Virus record (IMG/VR): IMGVR_UViG_3300017714_000041
Location: 1-38,839 of that record
DNA from: a virus
DNA: 38,839 nt
Strand: one strand, 5' to 3'
In this document: one piece after another, positions 23,343-31,102 of the stretch
Layout of the letters: each line of letters starts with the position of its first letter
Numbering within the stretch: the stretch's first letter is position 1
Translations under genes and position numbers: made by a program
Notes under the pieces: model-generated
Databases searched by the model: none
Seen by the model: the letters and a program-made list of their open reading frames with translations, nothing else
What the model was told of the DNA's origin: nothing

Positions 23343-23589
23343 CATCAAGCTTACCCCAGAAGAGATAGAGACAATGCTAGACAACGCAGCTAGGCGTGGT
23401 GCTAAAGAGGCACTACGTTCTATTGGGCTACTTGATAATGATGCACAAAAAGATATACTAGAGATGCGTAACTTAATAGAAGCGTGGAGAGATACACGCA
23501 GATCTATATGGTCAACATTAGTAAAAGTATCTACCGTTGGAGTCCTGACATTTATTGCAGGTGCGGTATGGATGACAATGGGTAAATAA
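23335..23589 (+). CDS. DUF6127-like small membrane protein, holin candidate
   Basis: An 84-residue protein with a GTG start. The first 55 residues are helical and charged (EEIETMLDNAARRGAKEALR then LEAWRDTRRSIWSTLVK). Residues about 58-81 form one membrane helix (LVKVSTVGVLTFIAGAVWMTM). The pattern RGAKEAL-x-S/D-IGL and EMR-LIEAWRDTRR resembles DUF6127, a family of small phage membrane proteins. One-helix proteins of this size and place can act as holins, but the family function is not proved. It begins within the ten-codon fibre remnant, so translation is coupled to the fibre gene. Confidence 0.7.
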   Translation: MSDIKLTPEEIETMLDNAARRGAKEALRSIGLLDNDAQKDILEMRNLIEAWRDTRRSIWSTLVKVSTVGVLTFIAGAVWMTMGK

Positions 23590-23599
23590 GGAATATAGT

Positions 23600-26509
23600 A
23601 TGGCAGTAAATGAAAATTATTTATTAGACAAAGGGCAGGTTGTTGATTCTTTTACTGCTGCTGATGGTTCAGTGTATGAAGCCATTATTACTACTTATAG
23701 TACTGGTATAGTAAAGAAAAGCACTAACGAAGATGGTAGTGTTACAACAACTTTGATAAATTCAAATGACGGTGTAAAAAAAGGTAAAAAAGGAAGTCAG
23801 CGTCAAAAAGAAAATACTAGAAATGTAGGATCAGAGTTTGCTAAATTTAAAACGGCTGCTGAAGCTGCTGCAAATACTACAGAAACTTTAGGGTACGATG
23901 ATTCTAACTTAACTGTAGGTGGTAGTGGGTTTCTTAAAAGAGATAAAGAAACTAACTTAAACATAGTTGATAGCTCAGGAAATGTAATAGGAAGTCTTGG
24001 AGGTAGAATAGGTACAGATGCACAAGAGGCAGCAAATGCTAAAGCGTTAGCAGATGAAATATTAAAAATAAATACTTTTGTTAATCCTATTGTAGATGAC
24101 GATGATGATATAACAGATGGTAAAGACGGTACAGATGGTAGTGACGGTACAGATGGCACAACAGGTACAGGTACAACAGGATTAACAGCAGGTGACTACA
24201 TGCAGACTGTAGACTCCAGTGTAGCAGGAGGTGACTTTACATCTGTGACACCTCCGACAACAGTACAACAAGTAAAAGCAGGTGATGTAGCTACAATTGA
24301 CCCTAATGTATCTCAAACAGTAATGCAGCAAGTATCACCAGTGACATATCAGGATGTAGTACCAACAGCAGGATCTGGTCCAGGCACAGTAGCAACAACA
24401 ACACAAACAGGCGGCATGTCTGCTGTACCATCCCAAGTATCTTACAAGACACAGTATGCAGGTACACAAGGTGCAGTACCACAAACACTTGTAACTACTC
24501 AGCCAGGAACAGGCGCTGCATATCCTGCAGTATTTCAAGGCTATCAGACTGTGCCATATGGTAATGACTTAGGTCAACAAATAATGATCACTGAGTTCAA
24601 TGGTCAGCCTACTACATATGTACCACCAGGTTTTTCTAAAGTAAAGGCTGAAGTAGCTGCTGCAGAAGGTGGCTTAATGGATACCATGTCACTAGAAGGT
24701 AAAGACCGTATCTTCCGCAAGATGGGTTACAATGGTCCTAAGACACGAGAAGGTCACGCCAAGTTTGAAGAAGCTAATCCTGCTGCTAAAGCTAAAGGTC
24801 TTGCCATAGGCGGCTACATACAGAAGTTTAATCAAGGTGGCGCAGTAAGAGGTTTTGAAACAGGTGGTCTTACTACAGATCAACTAGCTCAAATGCAAGC
24901 TAGTGCTGTAAGACAAACAATGCAGCCAATGCAACCTACAACAGCTATGATACAACCTACTGCAGGTGAGTTTATTCCAGTAGATGCAGGTATGACTGTA
25001 CCGATAGCTCCCTTTGCTGAAGCTGCTACAGTAGGTACTGTACAACAAGCTGTAAAACCTACAGCTTCTAAACCTGTAGAGGCAGATGTTACTACTGTTA
25101 CACCACAGGTAAAATTACAAACAGGAGCATTAAAAGCATCTACAGGCACACCTACAAAAGATGTTGTCGCACAACAGCAATTTGACACTTCCATAAAAGG
25201 CATGGAAGCAGCACTAGGAGATGCTATAAAAGTTGATGCACCTGATCCTAGAGAAATAAAAGACGGTGAGATAATATCTGGTGAAGCAGATGCTACCAAA
25301 GCTGCTACATTTACTGAAGCAATACAAGCTGCAGAAGCTACACCAACTAAACAGGCAACAGTTGCAGGTCAGCTAGAAACATTGATGGCTGACTTTGAGG
25401 GTGGTGAGACACCTGCTTGGGCTGCAGGATCTATGCGTACCGCAATGGCTACACTCTCTGCTCGTGGTCTTGGTGCGTCTAGTCTTGCAGGTCAAGCTGT
25501 CATACAAGCTGCAATGGAAGCTGCACTACCTATCGCTCAGATGGATGCGGCTACTATAGCACAGTTTGAAGCACAGAACTTGTCTAACAGACAGCAAAGA
25601 CAAATTCTTGCTGCACAGCAACGTGCTACATTTATGGGCATGGAGTTTGACCAAGCATTCCAAGCTCGTGTAGCTAACTCTGCACGTATAGGTGACATTG
25701 CTAACATGAACTTCACGGCTGAACAACAAATAGCCTTAGAAGATTCTCGTGCAGCTAACACTATGGAGCTATCCAATCTGTCTAACAGACAAGCTATGGT
25801 TATGGCTGAGGCTGCTGCATTATCACAACTCGATATGGCTAACTTATCTAATAGACAACAGGCTGCTGTACAGCAAGCTTCTAACTTCTTACAGATGGAC
25901 ATGGCTAACTTGTCTAACGAACAACAGACATCTATGTTCAAGACACAGCAAAACATACAGGCTTTGTTTACAGACCAAGCTGCTGAGAATGCTAATGAGC
26001 AGTTTAATGCTTCTAGTGAGAACCAAGTAAATCAATTCTTTGCTAACTTAGCTAACCAAACCTCACAGTTTAATTCTACACAACAGAATGCTATGGACCA
26101 GTTTAACGTCAACAGTGTGAATGCATTGCGTGAGTTTAACTCTCAGATACAACAACAGCGTGACTTGTTCAATGCACAAAATGGTTTAGTAATAGCACAG
26201 TCTAATGCTGCATGGAGACAAAGTATAGCTACAATCAATACAGCTACACAGAACGAAAGCAACATGGACTTTGCTAAAATTATAAATGGACTTACTGCAT
26301 CTAACATGGATCAGATATGGCAACGTGAGCGTGACCTTATGAGCTTTGCATTCCAGTTAGAAAACAATAATGCTGATCGTGCTACAACTATTGCAGTACA
26401 AGAACTAGCTAACGAAGCAGCAGCAAGTACTGCAGCAGCAAGTAGAAGTGGGTCATTTGCTAACGCTATAGGCTCTGTCGTAGGAGCAATAATAACAGGT
26501 CCAAAATAA
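23600..26509 (+). CDS. Large virion protein with collagen-like stretch and glutamine-rich helical repeats
   Basis: A 969-residue protein. Residues 174-193 are collagen-like G-X-Y triplets (GKDGTDGSDGTDGTTGTG), preceded by five aspartates. Residues about 195-380 are threonine-, glutamine- and proline-rich. GKDRIFRKMGYNGPKTREGH then AKGLAIGGYIQKFNQGGAVR forms a glycine-rich segment. The C-terminal 330 residues are long amphipathic helices with repeats of LSNRQQ (AQNLSNRQQRQIL, SNLSNRQAMVMA, MANLSNRQQAAVQ and MANLSNEQQ) and a hydrophobic end (ANAIGSVVGAIITG). It is probably an ejected internal virion protein. AAGGA precedes the ATG. It overlaps the lysozyme gene by one base. Confidence 0.75.
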   Translation: MAVNENYLLDKGQVVDSFTAADGSVYEAIITTYSTGIVKKSTNEDGSVTTTLINSNDGVKKGKKGSQRQKENTRNVGSEFAKFKTAAEAAANTTETLGYDDSNLTVGGSGFLKRDKETNLNIVDSSGNVIGSLGGRIGTDAQEAANAKALADEILKINTFVNPIVDDDDDITDGKDGTDGSDGTDGTTGTGTTGLTAGDYMQTVDSSVAGGDFTSVTPPTTVQQVKAGDVATIDPNVSQTVMQQVSPVTYQDVVPTAGSGPGTVATTTQTGGMSAVPSQVSYKTQYAGTQGAVPQTLVTTQPGTGAAYPAVFQGYQTVPYGNDLGQQIMITEFNGQPTTYVPPGFSKVKAEVAAAEGGLMDTMSLEGKDRIFRKMGYNGPKTREGHAKFEEANPAAKAKGLAIGGYIQKFNQGGAVRGFETGGLTTDQLAQMQASAVRQTMQPMQPTTAMIQPTAGEFIPVDAGMTVPIAPFAEAATVGTVQQAVKPTASKPVEADVTTVTPQVKLQTGALKASTGTPTKDVVAQQQFDTSIKGMEAALGDAIKVDAPDPREIKDGEIISGEADATKAATFTEAIQAAEATPTKQATVAGQLETLMADFEGGETPAWAAGSMRTAMATLSARGLGASSLAGQAVIQAAMEAALPIAQMDAATIAQFEAQNLSNRQQRQILAAQQRATFMGMEFDQAFQARVANSARIGDIANMNFTAEQQIALEDSRAANTMELSNLSNRQAMVMAEAAALSQLDMANLSNRQQAAVQQASNFLQMDMANLSNEQQTSMFKTQQNIQALFTDQAAENANEQFNASSENQVNQFFANLANQTSQFNSTQQNAMDQFNVNSVNALREFNSQIQQQRDLFNAQNGLVIAQSNAAWRQSIATINTATQNESNMDFAKIINGLTASNMDQIWQRERDLMSFAFQLENNNADRATTIAVQELANEAAASTAAASRSGSFANAIGSVVGAIITGPK

Positions 26510-28179
26510 TGGCAAACTATAAAACATTAGATGGTTTAGACTTAGACATTGGTGGGTTTACTGACTCTGTTACTAGGAGTAAACAAACTCTAGAGGATGT
26601 AGCTAGAAAGAATCGTGGTATAGGTACAAAACCTGAAACAGAAGAGACAGAGTTAGACTCTAATTTTCTAAAAGGTATAGCTCAGTTATTCAGAGACAAT
26701 GGATACGAACCAGAACAACCTAGCGAAGACAATACAACTACAATCAAAGACAAAGTTCTAGATGAATATGTTGAGCTAATAAAGAGTGACTCTATTCAAG
26801 ATGCCATGAAGAAAGTTTCTACGTTAGGTGAGTCTCCTAATAAAGTAGAAGATATATATACAGCAATGGACACAGACTTTGTAACACTAGAGAATCAACC
26901 TAGTGTAGACAGTGAAAGTGAAACGCTTGAGATTGAACAGACAGAATCAAAAGGCTTGATGGGTAGACCATCTGGAGAGACACAAGTAGACAGAACTGAG
27001 CCACCATCAATGGCAGACGAAGCTGTACCAACAGAAGATGTAACCGTAGATAGTAAAGTACTTAGTCCTGCATTTCTCAACGCCATTGGCATTACAGGAA
27101 GCTTGACTGAAGAGGGTGTACAGAGCGAGGTTAAGAAAGTACTAAAAGAGCAGGGGATGTCAGATGAAGAAATTACTAGTCTTGTTGATAAGTCTCTTGG
27201 TGCTGTTGAGGTGCAGCAGCCTACAGATATACCCGAAAACTTTGAGTTTGGAGAAGAAGAATTAAGGATTAGTTTTACTGGATACCCTTCATCTAAAGAA
27301 AAAGCAATAGCATACGCTAATGATATATACCCTAATAATAAAAAGGCTGCTGCAGTTTTGGCTGCAACAATTAAATTTGAAGGTATGAAAAGTTCTGTAG
27401 AAGAAATAGGAGAAAATGAAAATTATAGACTTAAAAAAGTTTTGTTTGCTAACACAAAAAAAGCTCCTTTAAAAAGAAACGATCAGAAAATATATGAAAT
27501 ATTAGGTTTTCCAAAACAGAAAGATGATGACGGTAATATTGTTTATCTAGAAAAACCAAAAATTGTTATAAATAAAGAGGTTCAGGAAGCTTTAAATACT
27601 AGAGGAATTGATGTAGGTAAGGTAGATGGAATAGTAGGTAAAAATACAATCTCTGGAATTAAAAGATTTCAAAAAATAAAAGGACTAGAAATAACAGGAG
27701 AGTTAAACCCTGAAACCTATAAAAAATTAAATATAGAATATAGAGAGTTAGATCATGTAAAACAGCCAATAGCTATGCATGTTGTTACTAATCCTCCTAA
27801 ATTTATACCTTCAGATAAAGCAGAAGAAATATTTAATATTAGATATAATGATCATTATAGGAGTGAAGGATACAAACTAGGTAATGTGGGTGATAAAAAG
27901 TTTGCAAGATATAGAGGTAGAGGCCCAATACAAATCACAGGAGAAGATACATATAAAAAAGTAGGTGACGCTATAGGTGTTGATCTAATCAAGAACCCTG
28001 ATCTCTTATCAACAAATGATGCCGTATCAAAAGCTGCAGTAAAAGCTTACTTAAAAATGAAAGGCTTTTCAAATTACAGTACACCAGAAGATATGATAAG
28101 AAGTATAAATCCTGGTGAAAAAGATATTGTTGAAAAAAGATTTTCAACTTATGAACAATATTTGAAAGAAATAAAATAA
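26509..28179 (+). CDS. Virion-associated lysozyme: GH19-like domain interrupted by a peptidoglycan-binding domain
   Basis: A 556-residue protein. Residues 1-245 are acidic and low-complexity, with helical stretches. Residues about 262-310 carry the front of a GH19/chitinase-like fold (AAVLAATIKFEGMKSSVEEI), with E291 as likely catalytic acid. Residues 350-407 are a peptidoglycan-binding repeat (NKEVQEALNTRGIDVGKVDG then GKNTISGIKRFQKIKGL). Residues 440-500 complete the GH19 core (FNIRYNDHY, YRGRGPIQITGEDTYKKVG and GVDLIKNPDL). It should cut peptidoglycan during entry or lysis. The catalytic part is far more AT-rich than its surroundings, suggesting recent acquisition. It overlaps both neighbours by one base. 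Confidence 0.8.
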   Translation: MANYKTLDGLDLDIGGFTDSVTRSKQTLEDVARKNRGIGTKPETEETELDSNFLKGIAQLFRDNGYEPEQPSEDNTTTIKDKVLDEYVELIKSDSIQDAMKKVSTLGESPNKVEDIYTAMDTDFVTLENQPSVDSESETLEIEQTESKGLMGRPSGETQVDRTEPPSMADEAVPTEDVTVDSKVLSPAFLNAIGITGSLTEEGVQSEVKKVLKEQGMSDEEITSLVDKSLGAVEVQQPTDIPENFEFGEEELRISFTGYPSSKEKAIAYANDIYPNNKKAAAVLAATIKFEGMKSSVEEIGENENYRLKKVLFANTKKAPLKRNDQKIYEILGFPKQKDDDGNIVYLEKPKIVINKEVQEALNTRGIDVGKVDGIVGKNTISGIKRFQKIKGLEITGELNPETYKKLNIEYRELDHVKQPIAMHVVTNPPKFIPSDKAEEIFNIRYNDHYRSEGYKLGNVGDKKFARYRGRGPIQITGEDTYKKVGDAIGVDLIKNPDLLSTNDAVSKAAVKAYLKMKGFSNYSTPEDMIRSINPGEKDIVEKRFSTYEQYLKEIK

Positions 28180-28622
28180 TGTTTGGATTACCACTAGAAC
28201 TAATCACCATGCTTTTCTCTACCATACTAGGTGGGGTAATGTCTATATGGGGTCAATCAATAAAGTCTAAGCAAGCACAGAATGAGATGCTCATGGAACG
28301 TGCTAACTTCAGGAAGTCTGCAGTTAAGGATGCTCGTGACGCAGGTAAGAATGATTCACACTTTGCATGGACACGTAGGCTTATAGCTTTATCTGCTGTG
28401 TTCTCTATAATTGTATTGCCAAAGCTAGTAGCTGTGTGGTATCCTGAAGTAAGTGTATATGTAGGATATACTGAAGCAACTGGTGGTTTTATGAACTGGT
28501 TGTTTGGACCAGACGAAGCTATACAGTGGAAGATGGCACAAGGTTTTGTAATCACACCACTAGACACACACATTGTATCAGCCATAGTAGGACTATACTT
28601 TGGCGCAGGATTTACTAAATAG
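28179..28622 (+). CDS. Conserved phage membrane protein, holin candidate
   Basis: A 147-residue protein. Residues 3-23 form a membrane helix (GLPLELITMLFSTILGGVMS), followed by a basic helical loop (QSIKSKQAQNEMLMERANFR). A second hydrophobic segment lies near 68-88 (RLIALSAVFSIIVLPKLVAV), and a third near the C-terminus (DTHIVSAIVGLYFGAGF). Three helices and a position right after a lysozyme gene fit a holin, and I know similar proteins in marine phages annotated only as hypothetical. Packing into the virion for membrane penetration is an alternative. Its ATG overlaps the lysozyme stop. Confidence 0.75.
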   Translation: MFGLPLELITMLFSTILGGVMSIWGQSIKSKQAQNEMLMERANFRKSAVKDARDAGKNDSHFAWTRRLIALSAVFSIIVLPKLVAVWYPEVSVYVGYTEATGGFMNWLFGPDEAIQWKMAQGFVITPLDTHIVSAIVGLYFGAGFTK

Positions 28623-28633
28623 GATATTATAAC

Positions 28634-29188
28634 ATGGCATCATTTCTTGAAGCACCAATACCAGGTCAGTCATTAACTGATCAACCTAAGAACTGGCCTT
28701 GGGAGAATCCACCTGAGATGGCTGACCCTGATGAGGTAACTAAATATTACATCAACAGGTTAGCTGATGAAGAAGTAATGGATGACCTGTCCGTACTATT
28801 TGGTGGTGATATGCCTGTAGCTCCGTTTGTTAAGACGCTGTTGACTACAGGTGTTATGAATGGGTTACATAGTGTAGATGTAAGTCTGATTGTGTCTCCT
28901 GTAATACATGAGTTCATCAAGGCATCGATGACTACGTATGGCATAGAAGTAAGAGATGACATAGAAGACCCTGAAGAGAAACTCAAAGAGCGTGAGAGAA
29001 AGCGTTTATCACTAGCTATAGAGTTAGCTGTAGCAGATGCTAAAGGTAAAGAGGGTGATCCAGGTTTAGACTTATTGAAAACAGTACAAGGTACTCTGGA
29101 AGAAGAGACAGATGAAGTACCTCAAGAAGATGAAATGGAAGTAAGCGAAATGGCTGAACCCCAAGGCTTGATGGCAAGAGGAGCTTAG
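28634..29188 (+). CDS. Conserved structural protein (IPGQSLTDQPKNWPWENPP family)
   Basis: A 184-residue acidic protein. The start IPGQSLTDQPKNWPWENPPE followed by ADPDEVTKYYINRL, and the middle block SVDVSLIVSPVIHEFIKASM, are strongly conserved in podo- and myophages of marine bacteria. The C-terminal third is charged and glutamate-rich, and ends with a disordered tail (EEETDEVPQEDEMEVSEMAE). No membrane helix or enzyme motif is visible. It sits among internal virion genes, so a capsid-inside or ejection-related role is probable but not shown. AGGAT precedes the ATG. Confidence 0.75.
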   Translation: MASFLEAPIPGQSLTDQPKNWPWENPPEMADPDEVTKYYINRLADEEVMDDLSVLFGGDMPVAPFVKTLLTTGVMNGLHSVDVSLIVSPVIHEFIKASMTTYGIEVRDDIEDPEEKLKERERKRLSLAIELAVADAKGKEGDPGLDLLKTVQGTLEEETDEVPQEDEMEVSEMAEPQGLMARGA

Positions 29189-29191
29189 AAT

Positions 29192-31093
29192 ATGGGATTT
29201 GATTGGAGAGCCTTCGCTGAAGGGTTTGCTACAACAGCAGCAGCGAACATAAAAGAAAAAGGTAAAGAAGCTCGTAAGTACAGATTAGAGCAAGAGCAGT
29301 TAGCTAAAGATAACATTATGAAGATCTCTAGACGTAACTCTGTAGTCAATGAGGTGCTAGGTCTTACTAACTATTTAGAGGATCAGGGTGTAAGTACCGC
29401 ACAGATGCAAGCTGCAATAGCAAGTGGACCTCAAGCTATACAAGACTTGTCTACTAAAGTTAAAACAGCAGTTGAGGCTAATGGCGGTAGAAAGCTCAGT
29501 GATACTGAAGTAGACATGATCATAAAATTACCAGAGGGTTTTAAGGCTCTTGACATGGACATGGATCAGTACGTAAGAAATACGTATGGGCTTGGCTTAG
29601 AAACAAAAGGTGCTACTGCAGAAAAACCAGATATAGGTTTCTTTGATAGACTTACTGGTGAAGCAGCTATGATGAGATCTAAATACAAACTTGGTAGTGA
29701 TGTTATCTATGATGGCTATACTGCTGAAGATATAAACATGTTAGCTAGACAGCAAGAGTATGAAGCTATACAGCCATCTACTTACGCAGTGATAGCAGAC
29801 ATGAAACGCTATGATTTAGCAGCTAAAGCATTTGTAAGCGATAGTATAGATAAACTTCTTGCAGAAAAAGTAAGAATTAATGATGGTTATAAAAGAGCTA
29901 GACAAACTATCCAAGACTTTGAAGAAAGAGGTGGATTAGCACAACTTAAAAGTGATTTAAAAACAAGCCCAGATAACGCAAATATAAAACAGCAAATAAA
30001 TGAATATGAAGCAGCGCAGAATATAGTAAGATCTGTAGAAATGCCTATCTATAAAGCAGTCTATGATGAAACTATAGATACATATGGTATATCAGCATTT
30101 GAAGATTTAGAGACTAGTATGTTAGCCAATGTAGGTGAGGAGTATGTAGAAGACCTACGTGAATTGCTATCTCCTACAATAAAACAAAGTAGTGAATCTT
30201 TTGGTACAGGTAGTGCTGTTGACGCTGCAACAATTGAGGCACTAGGAGAAGTACCTACAGAGCCTAAGAAATTGTTTAAAGATATTAACTTTACTGTGAC
30301 AAAAACAGGAGATGATGGTAAACCTACTGAGGTGAAAACAGATGGCGGTAATACTTACACACCAGAGAGTGCAGGGTGGGATGTACTAGTACAACACCTA
30401 GAAAGTAAAGAAACACCTGTAGGTCCAGTAGAAGAACAAGCTCTCAAAAGACTAAACTTAGAAGAGATAGACACTACAGAGAATGTAGTAATTAGTGAAC
30501 CTAAAACAAAAGATCCTGTAGAGAAAAAGGTAGAGCTAGAGCCTCCTAAGACTACTAGGAAAGTAGAGGAAGTACCAGAAACTGCAGAAGAAATGGGTAT
30601 CCGTAAAGCTGCTAACTTTATGGACAGAGATAGAGTTACCTTTGAAGAGTGGGATGAGATGGGGCCAAACGCTAGGAAGCTACTTGGCCTACCTACAACT
30701 AAGGTTGGTGCACAGAATGCTGTAGAGAATGGCTTCATAGAGTTACCTCAAGGTAAAGTAAAGCGTGAAACTATTGCTGCACGTATGGCAGAGCTAGAGC
30801 CTGGAGATGAAATAAGAAGCTTACGAGATAAGACTAAGCAACTATTTGGTGCTACTGATGAAGAGATACAAGAAGGTATGGACACAGGATCTATTACAGA
30901 ACTAGATCTTTCTGTACTAAGTGACTCTGGTGAAGATATATTTAAGTACATGCAAGAGCAAGGTCTAGATGAAAACTCAGAAGCCTTTGATATTATGAGA
31001 TCACTAAGTGAGTGGGCAGATGCAAACAACAAGAGACTACCATACAACATGGGCTTCTTAACTTTACAATTTCAAAAAGCATTTAGAAGGTAG
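29192..31093 (+). CDS. Internal virion protein
   Basis: A 633-residue, highly helical acidic protein. The N-terminus FDWRAFAEGFATTAAANIKE then KGKEARKYRLEQEQLAKDNI is a helical stretch typical of podovirus ejection proteins. Residues about 300-480 include a disordered Pro/Lys/Glu/Thr linker (PKTKDPVEKKVELEPPKTTR), and the C-terminus has helices (SEDIFKYM-like and MRSLSEWADANNKR). I see no enzymatic motif. Placed between a conserved structural gene and the largest virion gene, it is probably one of two or three proteins ejected to form the trans-envelope channel. GAGGAG lies about 9 bases before the ATG. Confidence 0.7.
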   Translation: MGFDWRAFAEGFATTAAANIKEKGKEARKYRLEQEQLAKDNIMKISRRNSVVNEVLGLTNYLEDQGVSTAQMQAAIASGPQAIQDLSTKVKTAVEANGGRKLSDTEVDMIIKLPEGFKALDMDMDQYVRNTYGLGLETKGATAEKPDIGFFDRLTGEAAMMRSKYKLGSDVIYDGYTAEDINMLARQQEYEAIQPSTYAVIADMKRYDLAAKAFVSDSIDKLLAEKVRINDGYKRARQTIQDFEERGGLAQLKSDLKTSPDNANIKQQINEYEAAQNIVRSVEMPIYKAVYDETIDTYGISAFEDLETSMLANVGEEYVEDLRELLSPTIKQSSESFGTGSAVDAATIEALGEVPTEPKKLFKDINFTVTKTGDDGKPTEVKTDGGNTYTPESAGWDVLVQHLESKETPVGPVEEQALKRLNLEEIDTTENVVISEPKTKDPVEKKVELEPPKTTRKVEEVPETAEEMGIRKAANFMDRDRVTFEEWDEMGPNARKLLGLPTTKVGAQNAVENGFIELPQGKVKRETIAARMAELEPGDEIRSLRDKTKQLFGATDEEIQEGMDTGSITELDLSVLSDSGEDIFKYMQEQGLDENSEAFDIMRSLSEWADANNKRLPYNMGFLTLQFQKAFRR

Positions 31094-31102
31094 AGTATTA
31101 AT

